A stretch of DNA of 36,895 nt from a virus. The stretch is taken from positions 1 through 36,895 of the IMG/VR virus record IMGVR_UViG_3300049218_000489. The stretch is one strand, 5' to 3'. Position numbers and translations under genes: made by a program. This document shows, piece after piece, positions 7,471 to 15,881 of the stretch (its first letter is position 1; each line of letters starts with the position of its first letter). Under the pieces are notes generated by a model. It did no database searches. It was not told where the DNA came from and worked only from the letters and a program-made list of their open reading frames with translations.

Positions 7471-8841
7471 TCAGTAAGTGATATCCGGCGGCGGAACTTC
7501 CGGAAATCCCCGGAAATTTGACAGATTATTGAATTTCAAGCATCCGCCCGGGCCGCGCGAATGGTCACACCCGGCCCAAAGATTAAACACGTCGCCCGAT
7601 GCCGGCGCATAATTCAACGGCTGCGCCAGCGTAATTCCCGTCGCGCTCGCACTCTTCACCTGGCAAAGCACGCCGGCATTCTGGCCGCCCTGCCAAAGCA
7701 GCGTGCCCATCGAAAAATTGTTCGCCGGCGTATCTACCAAAGCGGCGGACGGCGCGGAGTTGAAGCCGCTCCCGCCATTTATCTTTATCACGCTCGTCAG
7801 CACGCCATTAACAATCACCGGCGTGAAAACCGCGCCCGTCCCGCCGCCGCCGCTCAGCTGCACGCTCGATGCGTTGCTGTAACCGCCGCCGCCGTTAGAA
7901 ACGCCAATGGAACTTATGCTCTGGCTTCCCGCGGCCAGTACCGCCGTCGCCGTCGCCGCGCCATAGCTGAAATGGATCGTTGGATTCGTGTAATTCGCCC
8001 CACCATTCACCACCAGCACGCCGTACAGCCCGGTGCCGAAAAAGCTCATCAGCGGCCTCAGCACCGCCCCGCTTCCCGTTGGGTCCGTCACGGTTATCAC
8101 CGGCGGCGTGCGCAGATAGGCCTGGTTCGCAGCGGTGCTGCTGGTGAGGATCACGCGGGAGATTGCGGACCCCGCCGTCCCGCTCATATTCACGCTAAGC
8201 ACGGCGCCAGAGCCTCCCAGCGAGCAAGGCACGCTGATATTCGTCGCACCCGCGCCGGCCACGCCCACGCTCTGGAAATTCGCCTTGTTCAGCCCGCAGC
8301 CGGAATCGTAAAGTGTATGCAGGCAGCTCGCCTGCCAAAGGTTCCGCGGGAAATCGATGTCCAGCAGCACCAGGTCGCTCTTCAGGTTTATCTGCGCCGT
8401 GGTCCGCCCCAGCGCCGTAACAGCAGCCACGCGCCCCTTGAACATCGTCACCCCGCCGGCCGCCACCGCGCCGGTGAGTAAATTCGGTGGCCAGTTCGTG
8501 GCAGGGTTAAAGAAAGCCCGGTCCCGCTGCACATAAGCCCCGTCCAGCACATGCTCGCGAATGCCCTGCAGCACTGGCACGCCTTTGATCGTATCCGCCG
8601 CCGAGCAGATCAGGTCGATTTCCTGCTCATCGATATCCACGCCCGTCGTCTGCTTGAACTTCAACCCCTGAATGCGAACGCCGTTCGCGGCAAAATAACT
8701 GCCGTTCAGCCACACGCCAACGTCCAAATTCGTGTAGCGCAGGACCGTCCCGTCAATCAGCGTGATGGTGAAGCATTCCGCGAACGGCAATTCGGTCGCC
8801 GTCTGCACCAGCGATATCAGCGCCGCATATCCCGGTTTCAT
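7471..8841 (-). CDS. DUF2163/BR0599 tail hub protein with inserted glycine-rich domain
   Basis: 456 aa. Residues about 1-190 match DUF2163, and about 373-456 match the conserved C-terminal BR0599 part (W-A-G-C-D, G-G-C-L-K-F-N-N, N-F-R-G-F-P). Four conserved cysteines (173, 182, 425, 434) are where RcGTA-like hub proteins place an iron-sulfur cluster (family knowledge as I recall it). Between the halves, about 165 residues (205-372) are extra relative to the usual roughly 280-residue protein. The insert carries three repeats of a V-x-N-G-G-x-x-Y/F-x-N-x-P/S pattern near residues 276-290, 313-329 and 352-368. ATG at 8841 overlaps the DUF2460 stop (ATGA). Confidence 0.88.
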   Translation of the reverse strand: MKPGYAALISLVQTATELPFAECFTITLIDGTVLRYTNLDVGVWLNGSYFAANGVRIQGLKFKQTTGVDIDEQEIDLICSAADTIKGVPVLQGIREHVLDGAYVQRDRAFFNPATNWPPNLLTGAVAAGGVTMFKGRVAAVTALGRTTAQINLKSDLVLLDIDFPRNLWQASCLHTLYDSGCGLNKANFQSVGVAGAGATNISVPCSLGGSGAVLSVNMSGTAGSAISRVILTSSTAANQAYLRTPPVITVTDPTGSGAVLRPLMSFFGTGLYGVLVVNGGANYTNPTIHFSYGAATATAVLAAGSQSISSIGVSNGGGGYSNASSVQLSGGGGTGAVFTPVIVNGVLTSVIKINGGSGFNSAPSAALVDTPANNFSMGTLLWQGGQNAGVLCQVKSASATGITLAQPLNYAPASGDVFNLWAGCDHSRGPGGCLKFNNLSNFRGFPEVPPPDITY

Positions 8842-9677
8842 GAGGTCCGCACGGTCCTGAATTTGCAGCTTTTCAAAGTATGCAGCTGGTAGAGGAACTC
8901 TTCATAATCCTGCACATCATCCAGGAAGCGGCAGACGAAGTAATAGCTGAAATCCGCGGTCACCGTTACGCCAGCGCCCGGCGCCGTTGAAAACACAATC
9001 TGGTTGCCGTTGATAACGCTCCAGCTCCCGCCGCTCTGCGCCACGCCATTCAGATAAACCGCCGTCACAACATTCGCGTCTTGTATGGCCTCAGAATAGT
9101 TGCCCACAGTCCGCAGCATCAAAAACGTCGTCGTCACCCCATCGCCCGTCCCCAACGCCCCGCCGGTCACCTGGCAGTTCTCTGGGTCCGCGAACAGAAA
9201 GCCGCCATACTGCCCCTGCATCTGCAGGAAGAACCCTTCCAGCGCCTGCAGCGTCTGCGCCGGAATAGCCCCCATTGCGGATGCGCCGCTTAACAGCCCG
9301 TCATAGGTCAGCTCGAACTCATAAAGCGGCATGGCGTAATATGGGCTTCGCACTTCGCGGCCGTTCACGGCCGCCGCCACGCGCGTCGAATTCGTCGGCC
9401 GCCGGTGCACGCTCCACCCCAGGCTCGCCGGCAGGGAAGGAAAAATCGCCGTCGGTATCAACGGATTCGCCGGATATGAAATGATGTACTCAACCAGGGC
9501 CTGGTCCAGTCGCAAGTTCGGGCTGCCGGTCTCAATCTGCTCCGCCAGCACCTGGTCAAGCCGCGCCTTTGGGCTGCCGGTCTCAATCTGCTCAGCGAGC
9601 GCCTGGTCAAGTCGCGCCTTTGGGCTGCCGGTGATGACATCCTCGGCAAGCGCCTGGTCAAGCCGCGCATTCGTCAC
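8838..9677 (-). CDS. DUF2460 distal tail protein with N-terminal tandem repeats
   Basis: 279 aa. Residues about 75-279 match DUF2460, the distal tail (Dit-like) ring protein of GTA-like tails: I-F-P, S-R-E-V-R-S-P-Y, Y-E-F-E-L-Y-D, and F-R-D-V-D-Y-E-F near the end. Residues 4-71 are three near-identical 17-residue repeats (ARLDQALAEQIETGSPK type) plus a degenerate fourth, not part of the family core. Start is GTG at 9677 in a GTGA overlap with the LamG-like gene upstream. The protein would connect tail tube and hub. Confidence 0.87.
   Translation of the reverse strand: MTNARLDQALAEDVITGSPKARLDQALAEQIETGSPKARLDQVLAEQIETGSPNLRLDQALVEYIISYPANPLIPTAIFPSLPASLGWSVHRRPTNSTRVAAAVNGREVRSPYYAMPLYEFELTYDGLLSGASAMGAIPAQTLQALEGFFLQMQGQYGGFLFADPENCQVTGGALGTGDGVTTTFLMLRTVGNYSEAIQDANVVTAVYLNGVAQSGGSWSVINGNQIVFSTAPGAGVTVTADFSYYFVCRFLDDVQDYEEFLYQLHTLKSCKFRTVRTS
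9465..9668 (-). repeat. 51-bp tandem repeat, three copies plus one degenerate, in the distal tail gene
   Basis: Read on the minus strand, units begin at about 9668, 9617, 9566 and 9515. Each encodes A-R-L-D-Q-A/V-L-A-E followed by an eight-residue spacer ending G-S-P-K/N; the last unit diverges after A-L-V-E. The unit length is a multiple of three, so copy number can change without breaking the frame. The repeat sits in an N-terminal extension of a DUF2460 protein. Confidence 0.95.
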
Positions 9678-10708
9678 GCCGCAACCTTAACGCCCCACTG
9701 CAGCACCCCGGCCGCCAGCGCTGCAGCGGTAAATGGCACACCGGTCGAAGGGTCCGTCTCCCACACATCGGTCTGGGTCGTATAGCTGGAGGCGAGCGGC
9801 GTGCTCACCCCGCTCGCCACCGTGCCGCCGGATTTCAGCTGGGTGGAAAGGCTCCTGTTGCCGGAATCATCCTTCCGCGCAATCGCGCTCACCATTACAC
9901 CCGCGACGCCTGTAATGCCGGCCGGCGCGCCGCCTTTGTAAAGGTCCAAATTCCCCACCGTGCCGGAATAGTTGTAATCCGTATCGCCGGTTGGCGGGCA
10001 CTCCGCGGCGTTCAAATAATTGCTGGAATTCCCCACTGGCGTGAAATTCGTCGTATCACCGGCGGAAGTCGGAAGCTCCCCAACCACCCGCTGGTCGCTC
10101 GCATAGGAATTGTTATAGGTCCCGGTTGCATCGTTCCAGATAAGGTGCTGCAAATACCACGCGGGCCCGCCCCCGGCCGAAGTGAAGATAAATCCAGTGG
10201 TGTCGCAATAACCGCGTGCCGAAGATTGTGTATTCACCCCGGTCAAATTCACTTTTAACGTCGGGCCGATCTGCACGCCCACCGCGCCCGAAGTTCCTGT
10301 GCCGATCACAAATTTTATCGAAAACCAGAACCACGCGTTGAGCGGAAATTGCCCAGGTGCGGTTTGAAGCAACAGCGTCGCGCCGCAATAAACGCTGATG
10401 ACGCCTGACGCGCCGGCAAAGGTGACATAGCACTGGTTTACCTGATTAACCACGTCGACGGCGGCGATAGATTCGGACCCGGTGACATACATGCGTCCTG
10501 AAACGAAAAGCGTCGTAAACGGACCGCCGGGAACATTTCGCCGGTTAATCTGGTTTGCACCGAAGCCCGATGAAATTGAAATAGCCGGATCTCCGAACGG
10601 CGTCCCGGTGGCGAAGATCGAACATGAGCCCGTCGAGACAAAGCGCCCATAGGTCGCAAAATCCGCCGCATTCGTGGACATCTTGAAAGATTCACAATCC
10701 CGGATCAT
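9674..10708 (-). CDS. LamG/concanavalin-like tail-associated protein
   Basis: 344 aa. The N-terminal 215 residues form a beta-sandwich pattern (F-V-S-G-R-M-Y-V, N-A-W-F-W-F-S-I-K-F-V-I-G, V-G-V-Q-I-G-P-T-L-K-V, followed by Y-L-Q-H-L-I-W-N-D-A-T-G) typical of LamG-like domains in tail proteins. The C-terminal 130 residues (S-A-I-A-R-K-D-D-S-G-N-R, D-V-W-E-T-D-P-T-G) are found in other phage minor tail proteins next to the tape measure. GGAG lies 8 nt before the ATG. It is probably a sugar-binding side protein on the tail, inferred from fold and place only. Confidence 0.78.
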   Translation of the reverse strand: MIRDCESFKMSTNAADFATYGRFVSTGSCSIFATGTPFGDPAISISSGFGANQINRRNVPGGPFTTLFVSGRMYVTGSESIAAVDVVNQVNQCYVTFAGASGVISVYCGATLLLQTAPGQFPLNAWFWFSIKFVIGTGTSGAVGVQIGPTLKVNLTGVNTQSSARGYCDTTGFIFTSAGGGPAWYLQHLIWNDATGTYNNSYASDQRVVGELPTSAGDTTNFTPVGNSSNYLNAAECPPTGDTDYNYSGTVGNLDLYKGGAPAGITGVAGVMVSAIARKDDSGNRSLSTQLKSGGTVASGVSTPLASSYTTQTDVWETDPSTGVPFTAAALAAGVLQWGVKVAA

Positions 10709-10712
10709 CGCC

Positions 10713-13154
10713 CTATCTCCGCATCATCCGCGCGATCGCCGGATATTTTTGAATGCGCCCGCTGCGCACTGCCGAATTGAGCATGGCCAGGTAGGAATCC
10801 TCATCTAGGTTCCCGGCGCCGTGATAGGTATTGTGGAAAGTGTTTGAAATGCTCGTGTCGCCGCCTGATTGATCATTCATGGCGTCTCCCGCCAGCATGG
10901 AGGTCAGCGGCTGGGCAATATATGCCGGCAGCACCATTTCATTCTCATGCAGCTGCGCCAGCGGGTTAACCCCCGCGCCGATCACCGCGCCGCCCTCAGC
11001 CGAGATCACATCATAAGCCATCACCGCCGCAAACGCCGTCGCCGCCGCCACCGGCGCCAGCGCCGGGCCGACGTAAGGTATTCCGGCAACCGCAGCGTAA
11101 GCACCGGAAGCCGCCCGCATGGCGTTGGATTGAATTTGCGCGGCACCCGTCGCCACATCTTCGGCCTTGCCCGCCGCATCCGCGCCGGTCTTCGCCGCCA
11201 GCCTGGCGGTGTTCCCGGCGGCCGTCGCGGCCGTCATCCCCAGCTCGCTCGCCACTACCCGCGCCAAAATCAGCGCCTCGCCCTCGGCAAAAGCCAGAAC
11301 CTTCTTCGCCTCTGCATCGATGAACGCCAGCGCGATGCTTTGCGCCGCCTTCAGCTCCGCATTCTGCAGCGTCTGTGTCCCCTGGATCACGCCGTTAATC
11401 GAACTGTCAAACGCCTGGTTGGTCGGCTGCAGCGCCCGCTGCCAGGCCTGCGCCGTGGCGTTCGCCGCCTGAGTCTGCGCATCCTGAATTTGCTTCGCCT
11501 GCTCGGCTTGCGCCGTCACCAGGTCTTCATTCAGCTTTGCCATTTCGGCGTTATGGTCCGCCTGCAGCACCAGAATATCATCCAGCGCCTTCGCCTTGGC
11601 CGCCGTACCCGCTTGGTCCGCCGCCGCTTCCTGCTGCAGCTCGGCGAGGTCCGCCGCATACATCTTGTTCTTGGCGTCTATTTCATCCTGTACTTCCTGG
11701 GACTTCGTAATCTTGCCCTCGGCAACCTCGGCATCCCAGTTCGAAACTTGCGCATCATATTCGTCCGTCGCAATCGCCTTCCGCGCCGAAGCCCCATCCT
11801 GCGCAATCTGCGTAATTTGGTCTTGCGCACTTCTGGCCTTTGAGACGCCATCATCGCCAGCGCCGGACGAAACGCCGCTGGAATCGGTATCATCCCCTTG
11901 ATCCGAATTATCCTGCCCGCTCACCCCCTGGTGGTCGCCCAGGCTTCCCCCGCCCTTCAAATTCGGTGCCTGCACACTTCCAGGCGCTGCGCCTCCGGTA
12001 TAAGCGCCCTGCTGCGCCGCGCTCGCGCTTAGCTGCGCCTTTTCTGCCTCAAGCTTCGTCAGTTGATCTCTCAAGCCAACACCCGCGCGCACGCCGAGTT
12101 GATTTATACGTTCCTGCGTGTTCGCAATCTGGTCATCAATGCTCGCAGTTCCGGTCGCGAGAGCGAAACCCTGCGCCATGTCATCCAGGGCCGGAAGCAA
12201 TTTCCGGATTATGCTGTCCGCAATGCCTTCAACGCCCATTTTGACGGTGTTCAGATCTTCCTCGAATTTCGTTGCGGCGTCAGAATCCACGCCGGTCCAG
12301 GTCTCGCCCAGACGCGTCGATTCAACAATCGCGCCCGGAATTCCTTCCTCCGCCAATTTCTCCAGGAATGGCAGCAAATTCGCGCCGATTTTCGAACCAA
12401 AAATGTCTGTCTCAAGCGCCGTCTTATTCGCGCCATCGGCATAGCTGTTCAGCTTAGCTGACACCTCATCCAGAATGTCTCCCATCGGCCTAATCCTGCC
12501 GCTGGAATCCGTTATTTGAACACCCATTGTCCGGAATGCATCGGCCGCCTTGCTCGTTGGGTTGTTCACCGCCTCCTGCAGCGTGTTTGGCAAGCGCTGC
12601 AGCATGGTTTGCACTTCGCCGAAATCTGTGCCGGTCTGCATCGCAACAACGCGCAGCGCGGAAAGCGCCTCCGTGCTCAGCCCGGTTTCTTCGCTCAGCT
12701 TGCCCAGCTGCTCGCCGGTCTCAGCTACGTGATTGATCGCTTCCCCAACCTGCTCGAGACCCAGGCCAACGATAACAAATTCGCCCACCTCCGACGCCAA
12801 TGCAGTGAAAACTTTGAGCTTTTCGGTGGTTGCCTCAATGCTCTTGGTGGCCTTCTCAGCGCTCTCACTTATTTTTCCAAAGAAACCAACGGATTCCTGG
12901 GCTGCCTCGGCACTCTTTTTCGTCTGTTCCTCCAGCGCCTTCCAATGTGCCCTCGCCGCTTCCAGTTGCTCAACTTGCTGAAGAAGAGACGCCTCAAGAG
13001 CCTCCTTCATCTCCTCGCTTGCTGTTGTGACGGCCTTCGACGTCGCACGGACCGTGGCAGCAAACGCATTCATTTGAGCCTTCGCCACGGCCGTCTGGGA
13101 TTCGAGTTTGGTCGTTTTCGCGGAAAACGTGACTTCAAGGCCGGATTCGGGCAT
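10713..13154 (-). CDS. Tail tape measure protein
   Basis: 813 aa, the largest leftward protein. It is mostly helix: coiled coil at about 20-100, a conserved tape-measure region at about 120-330 (L-S-E-T-G-L-S-T-E-A-L, V-M-Q-T-G-F, F-G-K-I-G-A-N-L-L-P), long alanine/glutamine/lysine coiled coils at about 430-620, a hydrophobic alanine-rich stretch at about 690-740 (AAVAGIPYVGPALAPVAAATA), and the C-terminal Y-D-V-I-S-A-E-G-G and H-E-N-E-M-V-L-P motifs. It fixes tail length; using about 1.5 angstrom per residue, a tail near 120 nm is expected. It follows the tail chaperone gene, interrupted by an opposite-strand gene. Confidence 0.92.
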   Translation of the reverse strand: MPESGLEVTFSAKTTKLESQTAVAKAQMNAFAATVRATSKAVTTASEEMKEALEASLLQQVEQLEAARAHWKALEEQTKKSAEAAQESVGFFGKISESAEKATKSIEATTEKLKVFTALASEVGEFVIVGLGLEQVGEAINHVAETGEQLGKLSEETGLSTEALSALRVVAMQTGTDFGEVQTMLQRLPNTLQEAVNNPTSKAADAFRTMGVQITDSSGRIRPMGDILDEVSAKLNSYADGANKTALETDIFGSKIGANLLPFLEKLAEEGIPGAIVESTRLGETWTGVDSDAATKFEEDLNTVKMGVEGIADSIIRKLLPALDDMAQGFALATGTASIDDQIANTQERINQLGVRAGVGLRDQLTKLEAEKAQLSASAAQQGAYTGGAAPGSVQAPNLKGGGSLGDHQGVSGQDNSDQGDDTDSSGVSSGAGDDGVSKARSAQDQITQIAQDGASARKAIATDEYDAQVSNWDAEVAEGKITKSQEVQDEIDAKNKMYAADLAELQQEAAADQAGTAAKAKALDDILVLQADHNAEMAKLNEDLVTAQAEQAKQIQDAQTQAANATAQAWQRALQPTNQAFDSSINGVIQGTQTLQNAELKAAQSIALAFIDAEAKKVLAFAEGEALILARVVASELGMTAATAAGNTARLAAKTGADAAGKAEDVATGAAQIQSNAMRAASGAYAAVAGIPYVGPALAPVAAATAFAAVMAYDVISAEGGAVIGAGVNPLAQLHENEMVLPAYIAQPLTSMLAGDAMNDQSGGDTSISNTFHNTYHGAGNLDEDSYLAMLNSAVRSGRIQKYPAIARMMRR

Positions 13155-13191
13155 CTGTTTTTCCGTTACGGTAAATTAAAGGGAGAAATGC

Positions 13192-13530
13192 GTGTTCGTA
13201 ATAATCTGGGTTTTTTGCGGCGTCATTTCGGCCATCATCGCCTCAAACAAGCGCCGCACCGTCTTCGGCTGGTTTTGCATGGGCATCCTCTTCGGCCCAC
13301 TCGCGGTCATCACCGTCGCCGTGCTGCGGCAACTTACCCCAAACGAAGCCGCCCGCGCCGCCGGCGGTCCGCGGGCTATCCTGCCGGAACCGGAAGCCGC
13401 CAATGTGAACGCCGTTCGCACCAAGCCCTGCCCGCGCTGCGCCGAGGACGTAAAGGTGGCCGCCCTGGTATGCCGGTTTTGCGGCTATGATTTCACTTCC
13501 GAACGGCCCTCAGCCATGCCGCAAGCGTGA
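13192..13530 (+). CDS. Membrane protein with C-terminal zinc ribbon, opposite strand to the tail operon
   Basis: 112 aa. Two hydrophobic segments (about 2-18 and 25-46: FVIIWVFCGVISAIIA and VFGWFCMGILFGPLAVITV) are followed by a linker and a zinc ribbon C-P-R-C-x10-C-R-F-C-G (about residues 83-100), as in UPF0547-type proteins. Start is GTG at 13192 with GGAG six nt upstream; the ATG at 13188 opens a different frame. It lies in the reverse orientation between tape measure and chaperone and overlaps the end of the frameshift product by 38 bp. This layout is typical of a moron (independently expressed cargo gene). Function unknown. Confidence 0.8.
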   Translation: MFVIIWVFCGVISAIIASNKRRTVFGWFCMGILFGPLAVITVAVLRQLTPNEAARAAGGPRAILPEPEAANVNAVRTKPCPRCAEDVKVAALVCRFCGYDFTSERPSAMPQA

Positions 13531-13992
13531 ACTGCGCCGGCGGGCTGTCCCGCCAATGCTCGCAGAGTGCCCTATAATGGTCCCAGGTCATCGCGTCGAT
13601 CTGCGCTTCGGTCTGATAAAGCGCCGTGGCGAGTGTCGCGTATATTTTTACCCAGTCTAATCTGCTGGCGGGGACGCCTCCCCCTGGGCTTCCCCCGGCC
13701 GCGGCGCCTTATCCAGGAGCACCAGATATCCTATCATCAGCCCGATTGTCTGCCGCGCCCCCATTAATTCCTGCATGGTAACGCCCTTTATGGCGAGGAA
13801 ATCATCATAAGTCAGGCCAGGCTTGCTGCATTCAACGCCAATATGCGCAATCGTCGCCAGCGCATCGGTTCCCGGAACCGTCTTCGTGTCGCTCTGTTCC
13901 AGGAGCGGAAGCAAACGCTTAACCTGTTTGAGCGTGAAAGGGCCGACCTCATACTCCGCGCCCGCCAGCGTGATCGTCTTCGCCCCGCTCAC
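13493..13992 (-). CDS. Tail assembly chaperone, long form made by -1 ribosomal frameshift (gpGT-like)
   Basis: The zero frame from the GTG at 13992 ends at 13657. In the -1 frame an open stretch begins after a TAA and continues past the zero-frame TAG to a TGA at 13493-13495, with no ATG, GTG or TTG before the conserved part. It encodes R-L-D-W-V-K-I-Y-A-T-L, then Q-I-D-A-M-T-W-D-H-Y and C-E-H-W-R, resembling the T half of tail chaperones. The overlap window (about 54 nt) contains two G5-A runs (CCGGGGGAA and CAGGGGGAG) where P-site GGG can re-pair in -1. Frameshifting at this exact gene position is conserved in long-tailed phages. The exact slip site is not proven. Confidence 0.75.
13657..13992 (-). 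CDS. Tail assembly chaperone, short form (gpG-like)
   Basis: 111 aa. It is the zero-frame product: a small alpha/beta protein with an N-terminal strand pair (K-T-I-T-L-A-G-A-E-Y-E-V) and helices (F-T-L-K-Q-V-K-R-L-L-P-L-L, then Y-D-D-F-L-A-I-K-G-V-T). It is encoded between tail tube and tape measure, where gpG-type chaperones reside. It would coat the tape measure protein during tail assembly and is not expected in virions. Start GTG overlaps the tail tube stop (GTGA). The C-terminal linker (APRPGEAQGEASPPAD) spans the proposed frameshift site. Confidence 0.85.
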   Translation of the reverse strand: MSGAKTITLAGAEYEVGPFTLKQVKRLLPLLEQSDTKTVPGTDALATIAHIGVECSKPGLTYDDFLAIKGVTMQELMGARQTIGLMIGYLVLLDKAPRPGEAQGEASPPAD

Positions 13993-14975
13993 TGGTCGCT
14001 GCTCCAGCTGAACACGCGCCCGAGATAGTCAGCAGCCGCCGAAAAATCCATTTCCGGGATATTCCAATCCTCGTTTTTGAAATCCAGCGAAAGCTTATTC
14101 ATCCCCGCGGCGTAAATAATCATGCCTGATGCCTGGCCGGTGTAGTTCGGATTATTGCCGGAATACGGGTCCTTCAGCACCATCTGGAATACCGGCCGAT
14201 ATCCCATCAACTGCCGGTAATAGGTGAAATTCACGCCCGCGGTGTTCTGTGTATATTCATACGAAGGCGCCACATAACCCCCAGCCGTCGCGTCCGCGGA
14301 GCTGAACGTGTAAACCCCGTTGGTCACCATATACTGCCCGGTCGCCGGCGCGCTGGCCACTCGAGTCATCTGCGCCCCGGTACCTACGTTGATCACGCCC
14401 AGGTCCTGCACGAACGTCGCGGCGTTCACCACGGTCACGGACGGCCCAAATACAACGGTCGCGCCGCTCGCAACACCGGTGCTCACCACCGCGTTACTCA
14501 TCGTAACGGTGGTGCCGGTTTTGGAAAGCACAGTCGTCCCCGCGGGCACGTTTGTCGCCGTAATGCTCTGCCCAGCCACCACGCCGGTGGTTGCGGTAAA
14601 CGTTAGCGTGGCGCCCGTAGTCGTCGCGGCGGTAGTGGTCAGCGAAACCTGGGCCGGAATCTGCGTCCCCGTCGGCAGCCCTTCCGCGTCCGAGGTGGTG
14701 GTGGTTCCCGTGGCCGTCGTGGTCGACCCGCCAAATACCACCGAATTGAAATCCACAGCCCGGATTTTCGCGGCTTTGATTTTCCCGCTCAGCTTCAGGC
14801 TGCCACGCGCAATCGCCGCCGGCGCGTCATATTGCCCCTGCAACGGCTTGTCGCTCCACGCCAGGTCCACGGACGTTTCCTGCAACGTCCCCACCTGCAC
14901 CGGCTGCGGCAAGGCAATGCCCTGCGGCACCAGGTACAGCTGCCCGGAGCCAAAGCTGTATTGTTCAAGAGCCAT
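13989..14975 (-). CDS. Major tail tube protein with inserted beta module
   Basis: 328 aa. N terminus (FGSGQLYLVPQGI, then P-V-Q-V-G-T-L-Q) and C terminus (G-Y-R-P-V-F-Q-M-V-L-K, then M-N-K-L-S-L-D-F-K-N-E-D-W) fit a phage tail tube protein, and the order connector, terminator, tube, chaperone, tape measure confirms the role. Residues about 110-178 form a threonine/valine-rich module that also occurs in the head-tail connector encoded at 15881-16741; it is probably an Ig-like surface decoration. SD GGAGGATTAG is strong, consistent with high expression. Confidence 0.88.
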   Translation of the reverse strand: MALEQYSFGSGQLYLVPQGIALPQPVQVGTLQETSVDLAWSDKPLQGQYDAPAAIARGSLKLSGKIKAAKIRAVDFNSVVFGGSTTTATGTTTTSDAEGLPTGTQIPAQVSLTTTAATTTGATLTFTATTGVVAGQSITATNVPAGTTVLSKTGTTVTMSNAVVSTGVASGATVVFGPSVTVVNAATFVQDLGVINVGTGAQMTRVASAPATGQYMVTNGVYTFSSADATAGGYVAPSYEYTQNTAGVNFTYYRQLMGYRPVFQMVLKDPYSGNNPNYTGQASGMIIYAAGMNKLSLDFKNEDWNIPEMDFSAAADYLGRVFSWSSDQ

Positions 14976-14985
14976 CTAATCCTCC

Positions 14986-15426
14986 TTAAAAACCCAAAGA
15001 CGTGACAAGAATTTTTAGCGGAACAATCAGCCCTGCCTGGCCATAAAGCGCACCATCATCGCGCCGAATTGTTCCCTCGATATAGCAACGTTTCACCAGT
15101 CCCCCCAGCGTCGTCGCCTCATAGGTGGGCCCAGGCGTCAGCACCGCCTCCACATTCTCCAACAATGTGTCTAGATCGATGGCCGGCGTCTCGTCAGGAT
15201 CATCCGTCTTGTAGTAGATGATCACCTCCGCCATCAGAATCACCGTCGCCGGCCGCGTTGCCGGCACGCGCGGCTCGTACAAATCATCCGTACGCCGCAG
15301 GAACAGCGCGGGCTGCGCGGAAACCTGGTTCGGAAATTGCAGCCTTGTGCCATATGTCACAAAACCCGGCGCCGTCTGCAGCAAATTGAACAGCGCCGCG
15401 TAAATCGCGTTTCTGCCAATGCTCAT
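14986..15426 (-). CDS. Tail terminator/minor tail protein (gpU-like)
   Basis: 146 aa. Pattern: N-terminal helix (RNAIYAALFNLLQTAPGF), then strands (P-A-L-F-L-R-R-T-D-D, V-I-L-M-A-E-V-I-I-Y-Y), a helix with D-L-D-T-L-L-E-N-V-E-A-V-L, and C-terminal strands ending V-P-L-K-I-L-V. This alpha/beta order and size fit tail terminator proteins that cap the tail tube and join the head connector. It lies directly upstream of the tail tube gene and overlaps the gp10-like gene by ATGA at its start. Confidence 0.78.
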   Translation of the reverse strand: MSIGRNAIYAALFNLLQTAPGFVTYGTRLQFPNQVSAQPALFLRRTDDLYEPRVPATRPATVILMAEVIIYYKTDDPDETPAIDLDTLLENVEAVLTPGPTYEATTLGGLVKRCYIEGTIRRDDGALYGQAGLIVPLKILVTSLGF

Positions 15427-15881
15427 AACTCGTTTGCCTGCTCAACAGCCTTGTCCAGCGCCGCGCGCATTGCTTCCAGCGCCTCGCCGGCCATGGCCTC
15501 TTCCGGCCCGCGTAAAAATCTGTGCGGCGTCAGGTTCAACTGCCGCTGAATCTTAAGTGGCGGCGTAAGGATATATTCAAAAAGATGCGTCAATTTGAAA
15601 TTGATCTCTCTCTGCGACCCATATTCAAGCGCGCCAGCTTTTCCGTAATCACCATCAACCGCGACAATGCCGGTTATTCCATTTTCGCCGTCCGATATCC
15701 GCGAATTGATGCTCGCTTCCAGTTTCCCCGTCTTCTTCGGTGCACCCCGGCGAACCGCCTCCTCCAGCTTTGCAGTTTGCTCCGTAATTGCTTGCTTGAG
15801 ATTCACTCGCGCAAATTCGGGGAATTTCTCAAACCTCAGACTAACGCTTCGCTCGCCCACAAGATCCAGTGAAATTTCCAT
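15423..15881 (-). CDS. HK97 gp10-like head-tail joining protein
   Basis: 152 aa from the ATG at 15881, which shares one base with the upstream stop (TGATG). Conserved features of the HK97-gp10-like family are present: L-R-F-E-K-F-P near the start, the R-R-G-A-P-K-K-T-G-K-L motif at about 50-60, G-A-L-E-Y-G-S at about 90, and R-P/P-H-R-F-L-R-G followed by an alanine-rich C-terminal helix. The protein joins head connector to tail. It is longer than many members because of a 20-residue segment after the Y-G-S motif. Confidence 0.85.
   Translation of the reverse strand: MEISLDLVGERSVSLRFEKFPEFARVNLKQAITEQTAKLEEAVRRGAPKKTGKLEASINSRISDGENGITGIVAVDGDYGKAGALEYGSQREINFKLTHLFEYILTPPLKIQRQLNLTPHRFLRGPEEAMAGEALEAMRAALDKAVEQANEL

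Noticed and set aside
9465-9668. CRISPR array
   Set aside because: The repeat units are contiguous without unique spacers and lie in frame inside a tail gene.
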